A DNA stretch of 64,000 nucleotides from Bacteroides sp. M10 (GCF_014334015.1 NZ_CP060488.1:3616501-3680500), one strand, 5' to 3'; counted from the first letter of the stretch, positions 43,650-53,253 are shown. Made by a program: numbers and translations. The notes: a model not told the origin generated them from the letters alone.

Positions 43650-45785
43650 TTATTCCTTAATACTTAAATTACTCATTTTATCTGTTGTACGGAAGGGGAA
43701 ATCTGGATACTCGTAAAGACTGAAACGAGGTTCGGTTTCTCCTTTCGTATAATTCCAGATAGAAGCATAGTCTTCCGGATCTTCTCCCATCTTGGCTAAC
43801 TGGCGCAGGTAAGCAGCTAGCGATTTATTCTCTACAATATAAATCTGCCCCATCTGATCGATAATCGGGCTATGATGACGAGTGCCATCATGTTCGAAGC
43901 GTAGAATTCGTTTTCCTTCTTCTGTTAGTCCCACCAACTGGAAAGTCATGCTTTTACCGATAGCCGGTAAATTCAAAACACTGCGATCAGTGGCAAGGAA
44001 AGGTAAATGATGCTTTCTCATGAAGCGTCTTAATTGCTTGGCAACATCCTCTTTAGGCTCCTCTTCCATTCCCACTTTCGTCTCTAATATCTTATATAAC
44101 TCATCCGCCTGTTCCGGTGTCATACGGCCATAAATCTTTTCCTCCTGTTGTTCCTGCATTGAACGACTGTTGGGTGCAAATACCGCATAATTCTCATTGA
44201 ATCCCTTAACCGAGAAAGTGTAATAACATACTACCCCCAACGAATTGAGCACCTGACGGAGCCGGGTTGTATGCCCTCGACGTGAAGCAGCCACCGTATA
44301 TACCAACTGATTCGTAATAATCCATCCCGCAGAAAGAATCTTCCGAATCGCTTCTTTAGCTTCAGGAGTAACCTCCAGCGGTGTCTGGAAATGAGTCTGA
44401 ATAATAAACTGTTTCACACCGATAGCCGATGCTTTCTCCTTGAATTCCCGCAGAACATCAACCAGTCCGTCATTGATACGCATCGGCAAATAAGCCAACA
44501 GACGTGACCCTAATCGTACCCGTTGCAATTCCGCATATTTCTCTCCATCCTTGCGTTCAAGATTCGCCCTTTGTTTGCGTGCCGCCATCCGATACACCGC
44601 ATCCAGAATATTCTGAAGCGTTTTATTCTGACTCATCAGCGCATCGCCTCCTGTAATAAGAATATCCCGCAACTGCGTATCCTCTTCAAAATAAGCCATT
44701 AACCGACGCAACTTACGATCCCATGATTCTTTCGGGCGTAATGACTCAAATTCGAAATTCAACCGCTCGCTCTGAAAATCATACATACGCTGACAGGAAG
44801 CACAAAGTCCTCCGCAAGCCCGTCCCATAGTGTCAGGAATGAGGATAGCCACCTCCGGATACCGACGATGAATGTTATGCCCGTCCGGCAAAAGCCATCC
44901 TGCAGCATTAGGCTTTCCGGCTTCTACAATATCCTCTTTCTCCCACGCGCGAATATTTCCATACGTCTCCACCAAACGTGGAGAATACAGAATATAACTC
45001 CGAATAGCTTCGTCATTATACCCATATCCCGTTACATTAAGCAACGATAAATAATAAGGAGTTGCAAAGAACGGCATCCCCTTCTTCCGGGCACGATAAA
45101 GTAAATACATAGTCTCTGAAGAAAGTGAATTTCCCAGGAATCGATTTAACTCGCCCGGATTTTTCACAGCCATTGCCAAATGGAAGCGGAAATCGTTCCA
45201 CCACTCATTGACCAACCTGTATTTTTCTTCATAACTCATTCCCTCCTCAAAGTGAAAACGCACCGAAGGCTTCGACTTCCTGTTCTCAATCTTCTGAATC
45301 AACAAGTGCAACATCCGCTCCTTATTCTCATCCCGCACTTCACGTACCTCTTCATCCAATCCCGTTTCCCACCGGTCATTCCGACTTTTGATACGCTGTG
45401 GCGATGGTAAGGGCACAACCTCTCCCTTCAACCGTTTAAACATCTGGAAAATTTCAATAAACAAATCCGTCGGCATTTCCATATTTTCCAACGTTCCCGT
45501 CAGAAACTCATAAAGCAACCGAATCGTCTGTACTGACATATCCTGTCCAGTAGACAGTTCATGGACATTTTGCCCATCATAATCGAGTAAAAGTCGAATT
45601 TGCTCCCTCGCCTCCTCCGCAGCCTCATTTTCTATCCCGCAAATTTCCAAAAAACGCAGCATCCCAGCCTTGAACTCTTCCACAGAAGAGCTCTTATCAG
45701 CTATCTCCACCACTTCCGGAATTTCTTGATTATAGATTTGTTTCAACTGTGAAAAAGTAAGCGCAAGCATTTTCTTTTGTTTCAT
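43650..45785 (-). CDS. KamA-family radical SAM protein, enlarged
   Basis: A 711-residue protein from ATG 45785. The radical SAM cysteines are C324, C328 and C331 (CGGLCASC) in the position used by lysine 2,3-aminomutase relatives. The following RMYDFQSERLNFE, the ITGGDAL motif and HFQTPLEVTPEA support the KamA family. It is much longer than standard lysine 2,3-aminomutases (about 420 residues), with some 290 extra N-terminal residues. The substrate is unknown. Confidence 0.88.
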   Translation of the reverse strand: MKQKKMLALTFSQLKQIYNQEIPEVVEIADKSSSVEEFKAGMLRFLEICGIENEAAEEAREQIRLLLDYDGQNVHELSTGQDMSVQTIRLLYEFLTGTLENMEMPTDLFIEIFQMFKRLKGEVVPLPSPQRIKSRNDRWETGLDEEVREVRDENKERMLHLLIQKIENRKSKPSVRFHFEEGMSYEEKYRLVNEWWNDFRFHLAMAVKNPGELNRFLGNSLSSETMYLLYRARKKGMPFFATPYYLSLLNVTGYGYNDEAIRSYILYSPRLVETYGNIRAWEKEDIVEAGKPNAAGWLLPDGHNIHRRYPEVAILIPDTMGRACGGLCASCQRMYDFQSERLNFEFESLRPKESWDRKLRRLMAYFEEDTQLRDILITGGDALMSQNKTLQNILDAVYRMAARKQRANLERKDGEKYAELQRVRLGSRLLAYLPMRINDGLVDVLREFKEKASAIGVKQFIIQTHFQTPLEVTPEAKEAIRKILSAGWIITNQLVYTVAASRRGHTTRLRQVLNSLGVVCYYTFSVKGFNENYAVFAPNSRSMQEQQEEKIYGRMTPEQADELYKILETKVGMEEEPKEDVAKQLRRFMRKHHLPFLATDRSVLNLPAIGKSMTFQLVGLTEEGKRILRFEHDGTRHHSPIIDQMGQIYIVENKSLAAYLRQLAKMGEDPEDYASIWNYTKGETEPRFSLYEYPDFPFRTTDKMSNLSIKE

Positions 45786-45832
45786 AAGCAATCTCTCTAT
45801 TTTTTAATTATTATAATATACTACCACGTCGC

Positions 45833-45949
45833 ATGGTCCCCCTGGCCTCGTCTGCATGGCGTCAAGTAGCCGGGCAGGCGCAGCCTTGATTTTTTCTTTT
45901 TGGTACTTTTCTTTTGTATCAAGACAAAAGAAAAAAGTACATAAAGATA
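45833..45949. repeat. GC-rich intergenic block with long A/T hairpin
   Basis: A GC-rich stretch (about 45833-45885) is unlike its AT-rich surroundings. It is followed by an inverted repeat in which GTACTTTTCTTTTGT (45903-45917) pairs with ACAAAAGAAAAAAGTAC (45924-45940). It looks like a dispersed Bacteroides intergenic repeat. The 235-nt gap has no gene. Confidence 0.5.
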
Positions 45950-45951
45950 AC

Positions 45952-45985
45952 AAAAAAAGCGGAGGTACAAAACCCCCGCTTTTTC
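45952..45985 (-). terminator. Intrinsic terminator of the 46-kb hypothetical gene
   Basis: AAAAAAAGCGGAGGT and CCCCCGCTTTTT pair with one mismatch. On the minus strand the hairpin is followed by a run of T, just after the gene ending at 46027. Confidence 0.8.
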
Positions 45986-46026
45986 TATCCTATTAATCTT
46001 TACGATTTTCTAACATTTAAAGCGAC

Positions 46027-46659
46027 TTATTTTTTCGTTTCCGTGTCGTCATTCTTCCGTTTCGGCTCCTTCTTGGCAAGAAAAACAATATTATACACAT
46101 AATCCGTCATCCACTGTTCAGAGTATCCCAAACGCTCTTTGTACTGGCGAACAGTCGCAGCCGTTTTATGCACATCATCAGCCTTCCACACTGTCTTGGT
46201 ACAAACATCGTGTACCGTTTTCTGTGTCATACCATACAAAGCCTTCTTAAAGATCGACGGCATACGAAACTTCCACTGCATCAGATTTCCCATCAGCATC
46301 ATCAGATCATTAGAAAATCCCTGATACATGAACAAATAAGATTGAATATCATTTTGAGTGCGGCAGTTACGTTTCACGGAAGAGTCGATTTCCTTAAAGA
46401 AGTTCTCGTTCAACCCATAATCCTGCATCAGCATTTTGCGTGCAGCAGACTTTTCGGCCAATCCCAGTTTACCGTTTTGAGTAGGAACTTTAAACAAACG
46501 TTTGAAGTTAGCTACATCCGGCAAGAAGCGGATATTAGTGATACCGAGGTTTGTGGCGATAACTGACTGGAAATATACCCGGGTCAGTGATATGAAATCT
46601 TCTACATTGCCGACTTTCGTTTCATCGGATTTTTTCTTGAATAAACCAAATAAGCCCAT
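46027..46659 (-). CDS. Conserved Bacteroidetes hypothetical protein
   Basis: A 210-residue soluble protein without signal peptide or membrane span. It starts MGLFGLFKKKSDETK, and the body is mostly helical with a lysine/glutamate-rich tail (KKEPKRKNDDTETKK). No enzymatic motif is recognised. A TACCTTTG -7 box lies on the minus strand at 46748-46755, giving a leader of about 85 nt. A terminator follows. Confidence 0.75.
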   Translation of the reverse strand: MGLFGLFKKKSDETKVGNVEDFISLTRVYFQSVIATNLGITNIRFLPDVANFKRLFKVPTQNGKLGLAEKSAARKMLMQDYGLNENFFKEIDSSVKRNCRTQNDIQSYLFMYQGFSNDLMMLMGNLMQWKFRMPSIFKKALYGMTQKTVHDVCTKTVWKADDVHKTAATVRQYKERLGYSEQWMTDYVYNIVFLAKKEPKRKNDDTETKK

Positions 46660-46771
46660 TGTTATCTCTACAATTTTATTATTTACAATTTACTATTTTG
46701 AGCGTGTGGAAGGTATATAACATAACTACCATCTGTCAATTTGCGTGCAAAGGTACAAAAACAGTTGGTTT

Positions 46772-48160
46772 TCACCAACATTCCAAGTCCTTTTCGATGT
46801 CCGGCATTGTCTCTTTCTTAAAAACAGGGCTTTGGATGCCAGCTTTCTTTTGCGCGCGGTAATCATTTAGCAGGCGGATAGCATATTTTCCGAGGAAAAG
46901 GATAGCGATCAGATTACAGATAGCCATTAACCCCATCGTGACATCTGCCAGGCTCCATACCATATCCAATGTGGCAAGTGAACCGAAGAGTACCATACCA
47001 CCCACCAATATCCTGTAACCATGAAGTACCCATTTCCGGTGAGTGATAAAACGGATATTAGCCTCACCATAATAATAATTCCCCAGAATACTGCTGAAAG
47101 CAAAAAAGAAAAGAGCTACGGCAACGAAGATACTGCCCGAAGAACCGATTTCGTTTGTCAACGCCTGTTGAGTCAGCTGCACTCCATTAGCCGAACCATC
47201 CAGAGGAACCCCACTAAAGAGGATGATAAAAGCCGTACAGGTACATATCAGTAATGTATCTGTAAATACCGCCAAAGTCTGTATCAACCCTTGTTTTACG
47301 GGATGACTGACATGAGCCGTGGCAGCCGCATTCGGGGCCGAACCCATACCGGCCTCATTGCTGAAAAGTCCTCTCTTGATGCCCTGCATTAATGCCATAC
47401 CAACTCCTCCTGCCAATGCCTGCTCCCAACCGAAAGCATGGCTGACAATCAGTGCGATAACACCCGGTAAATGAGTGATATTGAGTGCAACAATAACCAG
47501 TGCCAGCCCTACATATCCCAAAGCCATAACAGGCACGATAATACTGCTGACGCGGGCAATGCGTTGAATACCTCCAAAGATGATAAGCAATGTCAGCAAA
47601 GTCAGCACACCTCCCAATATAATATGATTGAACCCAAAAGCATGCTCTGCCGCAGCACAGATCGTATTACTCTGTACAGAATTGAAAGCAAACCCGAAAG
47701 TAATGCTTATTAATACGGCAAAAAGCATTCCCATCCACGGTTGTTTCAACCCTTTCTTCATATAATAAGCAGGTCCTCCGATGAACGAATCCTTTCCGCG
47801 TATTTTGTATAATTGTCCCAAAGTAGACTCTATGAAAGCACTCGAAGCCCCTAACAGTGCGATGACCCACATCCAGAAAATAGCTCCGGGACCTCCGATG
47901 GCAATGGCAGTAGCCACTCCCGCAAGATTCCCCGTACCCACACGGCTGGCGATAGAAATAGCGAATGCCTGAAAAGAAGATACATGTTTCTCTCCCTGTT
48001 TTCCTTTGCCGGCGGATTCGCTTAACAGCACGATCATTTCCCGGATCATGCGAAATTGCACAAAGCGTGTCCGTATACTGAACCAGACAGCACATCCTAA
48101 TAACATAATAATTAGAATATACGTCCAAAGTATGTCATTAATCTCGTTGATAAAAGTCAT
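46772..48160 (-). CDS. Alanine/glycine:cation symporter (AGCS family)
   Basis: A 462-residue carrier with about 11 membrane spans. Family motifs are GTGNLAGVATAIAIGGPGA, FIGGPAYYMKKGL and GLFSNEAGMGSAPNAAATA. It takes up alanine or glycine with Na+ across the inner membrane. It has no obvious operon partners and is followed by an AT-rich gap. Confidence 0.94.
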   Translation of the reverse strand: MTFINEINDILWTYILIIMLLGCAVWFSIRTRFVQFRMIREMIVLLSESAGKGKQGEKHVSSFQAFAISIASRVGTGNLAGVATAIAIGGPGAIFWMWVIALLGASSAFIESTLGQLYKIRGKDSFIGGPAYYMKKGLKQPWMGMLFAVLISITFGFAFNSVQSNTICAAAEHAFGFNHIILGGVLTLLTLLIIFGGIQRIARVSSIIVPVMALGYVGLALVIVALNITHLPGVIALIVSHAFGWEQALAGGVGMALMQGIKRGLFSNEAGMGSAPNAAATAHVSHPVKQGLIQTLAVFTDTLLICTCTAFIILFSGVPLDGSANGVQLTQQALTNEIGSSGSIFVAVALFFFAFSSILGNYYYGEANIRFITHRKWVLHGYRILVGGMVLFGSLATLDMVWSLADVTMGLMAICNLIAILFLGKYAIRLLNDYRAQKKAGIQSPVFKKETMPDIEKDLECW

Positions 48161-48193
48161 AGTTAAGTATTAAGTATAAAGCATTGTTTGTGG

Positions 48194-48841
48194 TTATTCG
48201 TCTTTTATTCGGAAGTAAAATTTATGATTTTCGAATACAGGTTCCACAATATCATAACGAACAAATTTGGCGAGCAGATGTTCAGCGGCACGTCGTGAAA
48301 GTCCGGTTTGTCGACAGTAACGGTTGAGTGAGAGTAAAGTTCCGTGCTCCAGTTGATCGAGCAGGAGCTGTTCACGTTCGGTGTAGCGGATGAGTTCTCC
48401 ACGGGGGCTATCGCTCTGTTGCCATACACGGAGATGTATGGGAGTTGCCAGAATATTTTCGTCCTTGATGCGGAGATAGGCTAGGGGCTTTCCGGTTTCG
48501 TCCTTGGCGTAAACCGGTTTATGTGGAGTCTCTTCGATGGTTGCCACCAACACTTGTCCTCCTTCCACTATGTATGTTTGCAGAGAATATTCCACTTCCG
48601 GCACGCAATAAAGTTGTGCGGCGGCTTCAATCATATATTTTTCTTCTTCGGAGCGTACTCCTGCGATTTTACCATTGTCTTTAACGCCAATAAGTAATCG
48701 TCCTCCGTCCGTGTTGGCAAAGGCCGAAAGTGTTTTGGCTATTTTGCGTGCGTCGGAAATTTCGAATTTAAAGTCCTGTTGCTGGTGCTCTCCTTCAGCA
48801 ATCAGTGCATGTATATAATCGGTATCTGTAAGCAGTTTCAT
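48194..48841 (-). CDS. AlbA_2/Schlafen-type ATP-binding domain protein
   Basis: A 215-residue protein. The N-terminal part holds the AlbA_2 signature EHQQQDFKFEISDARKIAK, followed by LSAFANTDGGRLLIGVKDNG. The C-terminal part looks like a winged helix (LNRYCRQTGLSRRAAEHLLAKFV). Such proteins are often called DNA-binding regulators. A TACCTTTG -7 box (48847-48854, minus strand) is only 5 nt before the ATG, suggesting a leaderless message. Confidence 0.85.
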   Translation of the reverse strand: MKLLTDTDYIHALIAEGEHQQQDFKFEISDARKIAKTLSAFANTDGGRLLIGVKDNGKIAGVRSEEEKYMIEAAAQLYCVPEVEYSLQTYIVEGGQVLVATIEETPHKPVYAKDETGKPLAYLRIKDENILATPIHLRVWQQSDSPRGELIRYTEREQLLLDQLEHGTLLSLNRYCRQTGLSRRAAEHLLAKFVRYDIVEPVFENHKFYFRIKDE

Positions 48842-48846
48842 GGCTA

Positions 48847-48854
48847 CAAAGGTA
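48847..48854 (-). promoter_or_regulatory. -7 box abutting the AlbA_2 start codon
   Basis: TACCTTTG on the minus strand, then TAGCC and the ATG. No -33 consensus is seen at normal spacing. Confidence 0.4.
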
Positions 48855-48947
48855 GGTAAAAAAGGTAAAAAGCCCCTTTTTTAGATATTTTTCGAAGATT
48901 ATTTCAAAAAAAATATTGATTTTATGCTTTTATTTCGGGAAACAGTG

Positions 48948-48955
48948 TATTTTTG
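48948..48955 (+). promoter_or_regulatory. -7 box of the H1-like gene
   Basis: TATTTTTG lies 33 nt before the start codon. No good TTTG -33 box is found. Confidence 0.5.
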
Positions 48956-48988
48956 CGGCACATTATTAACGAAAAAAATAAAAGGATT

Positions 48989-49165
48989 ATGAAAGAATTG
49001 GTAGAAAAGGTAGCAGCTCTTTATGCTGACTTCTCAAAAGATGCTAACGCACAGATCGAAAACGGTAACAAAGCAGCAGGAACTCGTGCTCGTAAGGCTT
49101 CTTTGGAAATCGAAAAAGCAATGAAAGAATTCCGTAAAGCATCTTTGGAAGCTTCTAAGAAATAA
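48989..49165 (+). CDS. Histone H1-like small basic protein
   Basis: A 58-residue protein from ATG 48989, which has an AAAGGA ribosome binding site shortly upstream. The composition is lysine/alanine/glutamate-rich (RARKASLEIEKAMKEFRKAS), predicted helical. Proteins of this type in Bacteroides are annotated as histone H1-like and may bind DNA. It is a single-gene unit with its own -7 box and a strong terminator. Confidence 0.85.
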   Translation: MKELVEKVAALYADFSKDANAQIENGNKAAGTRARKASLEIEKAMKEFRKASLEASKK

Positions 49166-49190
49166 TAGTTAGAAGACTACTAAGATATCA

Positions 49191-49235
49191 GAAAAAAGAG
49201 AGGGCATATCGCTTCACGATATGCCCTCTTTCTGT
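49191..49235 (+). terminator. Intrinsic terminator of the H1-like gene
   Basis: GAGAGGGCATATCG (49198-49211) pairs with CGATATGCCCTCTT (49217-49230) around a 5-nt loop, followed by a T-rich run. Confidence 0.93.
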
Positions 49236-49336
49236 TTTAATGCGGAATGACTTTTAATTGTTTTAGTACGGATAGTGGCAATTATTTAAGTAGAAAGGTG
49301 TATCTTTGTATGTAGCAATCCCAAATATATGAATAT

Positions 49337-50893
49337 ATGAGTAATAAGATTTATCCTATCGGCATACAGAACTTTGAGAAAATCCGTAACGACGGTTATT
49401 TCTATATTGATAAGACTGCGCTGATTTACCAAATGGTAAAAACAGGTGGATATTATTTTCTTAGCCGTCCGCGCCGTTTTGGTAAGAGCTTGCTACTTTC
49501 TACTCTCGAATCTTATTTTTCAGGAAAGAAAGAACTTTTCGAAGGGTTGGCAATGGGAAAGCTGGAGAAAGATTGGATAAAATACCCCGTCATTCATTTG
49601 GACTTGAATGCAAAGAAATTCGATACAGTAGATGATTTAATACGTCTTGTAGACCGGCAGTTGCTTGTGTATGAAGCGCAATATGGTTCATGTTCGAAAG
49701 ATGAAACGATAGACGACCGCTTTGTTACCCTGATCCGTATGGCAGCAGAGAAAACGGGAGAGCGTGTTGTGATTCTTGTGGATGAGTATGATAAGCCGAT
49801 GCTGCAAGCAATCGGTAGGGATGAGTTGCAAGAAGAGTACCGGAATACATTGAAGGCTTTCTATGGTGTAATGAAGTCTATGGACGGTTACATAAAGTTT
49901 GCTATGCTGACAGGGGTTACTAAATTCGGTAAAGTCAGTGTGTTTAGTGATTTGAATAATCTGGATGACATATCGATGCGTCAGATCTATGTAGATATTT
50001 GCGGTGTCAGCGAACAAGAACTTCATGATAATCTGGAGAGTGAGTTGCATGAATTGGCGGAAATTCGAGGGGTATCGTATGATGACGTTTGCAATGAACT
50101 GCGTGCGTGCTATGATGGTTATCATTTCACTCATAATTCTATTGGTATATACAATCCGTTCAGCCTTTTGAATGCATTTAAATATCAGGAATTCAGTAGT
50201 TATTGGTTCGAGACGGGTACGCCTACTTATTTGGTGGAACTGTTGAAAAAACATCATTATGATCTTCATCGCATGGCTCATGAAGAGACGACTGCCGAGG
50301 TTTTAAATAGCATTGATTCGACTTCCGACAATCCAATCCCTGTGATATATCAAAGTGGTTATCTTACTATAAAAGGATATGATCCTCGTTTTGGCAATTA
50401 TCGTTTGGGATTTCCTAATCGTGAAGTAGAGGAAGGTTTTGTTAAATTTCTACTTCCTTTTTATGCTAATACTAATGCAGTGGAATCTTCATTTGCCATA
50501 CAAAAGTTTGTTCGTGAAATAGAATCCGGAGATTATGAGTCATTTTTCCGTCGCTTGCAAAGTTTCTTTGCTGATACTCCCTATGAGTTGGTTCGTGACT
50601 TAGAGTTGCATTATCAAAATGTTCTTTTTATAGTGTTCAAGTTAGTCGGATTTTATGTCAAGGCTGAATATCATACGAGTGAAGGACGTGTTGACCTAAT
50701 CTTGCAAACAGATAAATTCATTTATGTTATGGAATTTAAGTTGAATGGTACGGCAGAAGAAGCATTGCAGCAAATTAATGAAAAACATTATGCATTGCCA
50801 TTTGAACACGATGAACGTAAACTATTTAAAATCGGAGTGAACTTTACTTCAGCAACACGAAATATAGAGAAATGGATGGTAGAAGCAGAGTAA
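49337..50893 (+). CDS. AAA-ATPase-like protein with PD-(D/E)XK nuclease domain
   Basis: A 518-residue protein. The N-terminal AAA-ATPase-like domain starts YPIGIQNFEKIRNDGYFYID, with the P-loop-like FLSRPRRFGKSLLLST and Walker B-like VVILVDEYDKPM. The C-terminal region ends in a DUF1703/PD-(D/E)XK pattern: EGRVDLILQTD followed by IYVMEFKLNG, where the E-x-K pair would be catalytic. The family is very common in Bacteroides, often in many copies; its role is unknown. A TATCTTTG -7 box lies at 49311-49318. Confidence 0.9.
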   Translation: MSNKIYPIGIQNFEKIRNDGYFYIDKTALIYQMVKTGGYYFLSRPRRFGKSLLLSTLESYFSGKKELFEGLAMGKLEKDWIKYPVIHLDLNAKKFDTVDDLIRLVDRQLLVYEAQYGSCSKDETIDDRFVTLIRMAAEKTGERVVILVDEYDKPMLQAIGRDELQEEYRNTLKAFYGVMKSMDGYIKFAMLTGVTKFGKVSVFSDLNNLDDISMRQIYVDICGVSEQELHDNLESELHELAEIRGVSYDDVCNELRACYDGYHFTHNSIGIYNPFSLLNAFKYQEFSSYWFETGTPTYLVELLKKHHYDLHRMAHEETTAEVLNSIDSTSDNPIPVIYQSGYLTIKGYDPRFGNYRLGFPNREVEEGFVKFLLPFYANTNAVESSFAIQKFVREIESGDYESFFRRLQSFFADTPYELVRDLELHYQNVLFIVFKLVGFYVKAEYHTSEGRVDLILQTDKFIYVMEFKLNGTAEEALQQINEKHYALPFEHDERKLFKIGVNFTSATRNIEKWMVEAE

Positions 50894-50928
50894 TATTAAT
50901 ATAGAATGAAATAATTATTTATAGCATG

Positions 50929-50962
50929 AAAAGCGGTTCGTTTGAATGAATCGCTTTTTTTA
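50929..50962 (+). terminator. Intrinsic terminator after the AAA/PD-(D/E)XK gene
   Basis: AAGCGGTTC (50931-50939) pairs with GAATCGCTT (50948-50956) with one wobble, followed by TTTTTTATTTT. The rest of the 260-nt gap to the next gene has only an AT-rich region. Confidence 0.85.
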
Positions 50963-51125
50963 TTTTCCAGAGTTGTCTGCTTTCCTGTTCGTAAACATCT
51001 TATCTTTTCTATTGCTTAGTTAATAAGAATATAAGCGTAGCTTTTTATTTCTTCAAAATTGACTAATTTTGTATTTATATATTTGCTAAACTTTTTTTCT
51101 TCTATACGCATCTCAAATTAAATCG

Positions 51126-51133
51126 TATATTTG
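51126..51133 (+). promoter_or_regulatory. -7 box of the DNA-repair pair
   Basis: TATATTTG matches TAnnTTTG and lies 21 nt before ATG 51155. It rules out the earlier alternative starts, which overlap it. Confidence 0.5.
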
Positions 51134-51154
51134 CGAAAAGAATCAAGATCGGGA

Positions 51155-52426
51155 ATGATGAACGAAAACGTCTTAGCTAAACTGAAGATACTTGCAGAAT
51201 CTGCCAAGTACGATGTTTCCTGTTCTTCCAGTGGTACGGTGCGTTCCAATAAGCCGGGAACGCTGGGAAACACTGTGGGAGGATGGGGGATATGCCACAG
51301 TTTTGCCGAGGACGGTCGATGTATCTCGCTATTGAAAATCATGCTTACCAATTATTGCATTTACGATTGTGCCTATTGCGTCAACCGTCGTAGCAACGAT
51401 CTTCCCCGCGCTACCTTTTCCGTTTCGGAATTGGTGGAGCTGACGATGGAATTCTACCGTCGTAACTATATCGAAGGGCTGTTTCTTAGCTCCGGAGTGG
51501 TCCGTAATCCGGACTATACAATGGAGAGACTTGTGCGTGTAGCCAAAGATTTGCGGCAAGTGTACCGTTTTAACGGTTATATCCATCTCAAGAGTATTCC
51601 CGGAGCCAGTCGCGAATTAGTGAATGAAGCCGGATTGTATGCCGATCGTCTTAGCGTCAATGTCGAAATTCCCAAAGAAGAAAATTTGAAACTGCTTGCA
51701 CCGGAAAAAGACCATAAAAGCGTATTTGCTCCGATGAAATACATTCAACAAGGCGTGTTGGAGAGTAAAGAAGAACGGCAGAAGTTTCGCCACGCACCGC
51801 GTTTCGCACCTGCGGGACAAAGTACCCAGGTGATTGTGGGAGCTACCTCCGAATCGGATAAAGATATTCTTTTTCTTTCGTCGGCACTTTACGGGCGCCC
51901 CACCATGAAACGTGTCTATTACTCGGGCTACGTTTCCGTGAATACGTATGATAAGCGTCTTCCTGCATTGAAACAGCCGCCTCTGGTACGTGAAAACCGG
52001 CTCTATCAGGCTGACTGGTTATTGCGCTTTTATCAATTCAAGGTAGATGAAATTGTGGATGATTCTTATCCGGATCTCGATCTCGAAATAGACCCGAAAC
52101 TTTCGTGGGCTTTGCGCCATCCCGAACAGTTTCCTGTCGACATCAATAAGGTAGACTACGAAATGTTGCTCCGTGTGCCGGGAGTAGGGGTGAAGTCGGC
52201 GAAACTGATTGTTGCTTCCCGTCGTTTTTCGCGGCTGGGATTTTATGAACTGAAGAAAATAGGAGTGGTGATGAAGAAAGCGCAATATTTCATCACTTGC
52301 AAAGAACTACCTCTCCAGATGCAGACAGTGAACGAACTTTCTCCGCAACGGGTGCGCAGCTTATTGTTGCCGAAACCGAAAAAGAAAGTGGATGAACGTC
52401 AGCTGTTGCTTGATTTTGGCGAATAG
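51155..52426 (+). CDS. Putative DNA modification/repair radical SAM protein (TIGR03916 type)
   Basis: A 423-residue protein from ATG 51155. The radical SAM cysteines are C68, C72 and C75 (CIYDCAYC). The C-terminal part has a helix-hairpin-helix DNA-binding motif (MLLRVPGVGVKSAKLIVASR). The family is always annotated with a TIGR03915 partner; the partner starts 21 nt downstream here. The likely role is radical-based repair or modification of DNA bases; the lesion is unknown. Confidence 0.9.
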   Translation: MMNENVLAKLKILAESAKYDVSCSSSGTVRSNKPGTLGNTVGGWGICHSFAEDGRCISLLKIMLTNYCIYDCAYCVNRRSNDLPRATFSVSELVELTMEFYRRNYIEGLFLSSGVVRNPDYTMERLVRVAKDLRQVYRFNGYIHLKSIPGASRELVNEAGLYADRLSVNVEIPKEENLKLLAPEKDHKSVFAPMKYIQQGVLESKEERQKFRHAPRFAPAGQSTQVIVGATSESDKDILFLSSALYGRPTMKRVYYSGYVSVNTYDKRLPALKQPPLVRENRLYQADWLLRFYQFKVDEIVDDSYPDLDLEIDPKLSWALRHPEQFPVDINKVDYEMLLRVPGVGVKSAKLIVASRRFSRLGFYELKKIGVVMKKAQYFITCKELPLQMQTVNELSPQRVRSLLLPKPKKKVDERQLLLDFGE

Positions 52427-52447
52427 TAAATATGCTTGGTGTTTTTT

Positions 52448-53221
52448 ATGAATGTTTATATTTACGATAAAACCTTTGATGGGCTGCTGACGGCTGTGTT
52501 CGACGCCTATTTCCGCAAGACTTTTCCCGATGCTTTGTTGTCGGAAGGAGATGCTTTGCCTTTATTTTGTGATGAGCTGCATACGGTAGTGACCGATGAA
52601 GAAAAGGCCGGGCGTGTGTGGCGGGGATTGCAGAAGAAAGTTTCCTCTTCTGCTTTGGGTTGCCTCACGCAAAGTTGGCTGTCGGAACTTCCGGAAATAG
52701 GAATACTTATTTTTCGATATATCCGTAAAGCAATCGATGCCCCCCGCTCTATTGAAACCAATTTTGGTGATCCGGACGTTTTGCAATTAGCGCAAATATG
52801 GAAGAAGGTGGATGGCGAACGCGTACACCTGATGCAATTTGTCCGTTTCCAGAAAGCTGCTGACGGTACATTCTTTGCCGCTTTCGAACCGCAGTATAAT
52901 GCGCTCCCGCTGACCGTTCACCATTTCAAAGACCGTTTTGCCGATCAGAAGTGGATTATTTACGACATGAAACGCCGTTACGGATTTTATTATGATTTGC
53001 AGGAGGTGACAACTATCTCGTTTGATGATGACAGCCGTGAATCCCATTTGATTACGGGGATGCTGGACGAAAGCCTGATGGACAAGGATGAGAAGCTTTT
53101 CCAACAACTTTGGAAGACATATTTCAAGGCTATTTGTATTAAAGAACGCATGAATCCGAGAAAGCACAGGCAGGATATGCCTGTACGCTATTGGAAGTAT
53201 CTGACGGAAAAGCAAAAGTAG
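52448..53221 (+). CDS. Putative DNA metabolism protein (TIGR03915, DUF4130 type)
   Basis: A 257-residue protein from ATG 52448. It shows the partner-protein pattern: N-terminal YIYDKTFDGLLTAVFDAY, middle MQFVRFQKAADGTFFAAFEP, and C-terminal NPRKHRQDMPVRYWKYLTE. The C-terminal half resembles the uracil-DNA-glycosylase-like associated domain annotated in this family. It is co-transcribed with the radical SAM gene. The exact reaction is unproven. Confidence 0.88.
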   Translation: MNVYIYDKTFDGLLTAVFDAYFRKTFPDALLSEGDALPLFCDELHTVVTDEEKAGRVWRGLQKKVSSSALGCLTQSWLSELPEIGILIFRYIRKAIDAPRSIETNFGDPDVLQLAQIWKKVDGERVHLMQFVRFQKAADGTFFAAFEPQYNALPLTVHHFKDRFADQKWIIYDMKRRYGFYYDLQEVTTISFDDDSRESHLITGMLDESLMDKDEKLFQQLWKTYFKAICIKERMNPRKHRQDMPVRYWKYLTEKQK

Positions 53222-53253
53222 ATTTCCATTTTGGGAGAGGAGCGGAAGTCTGA

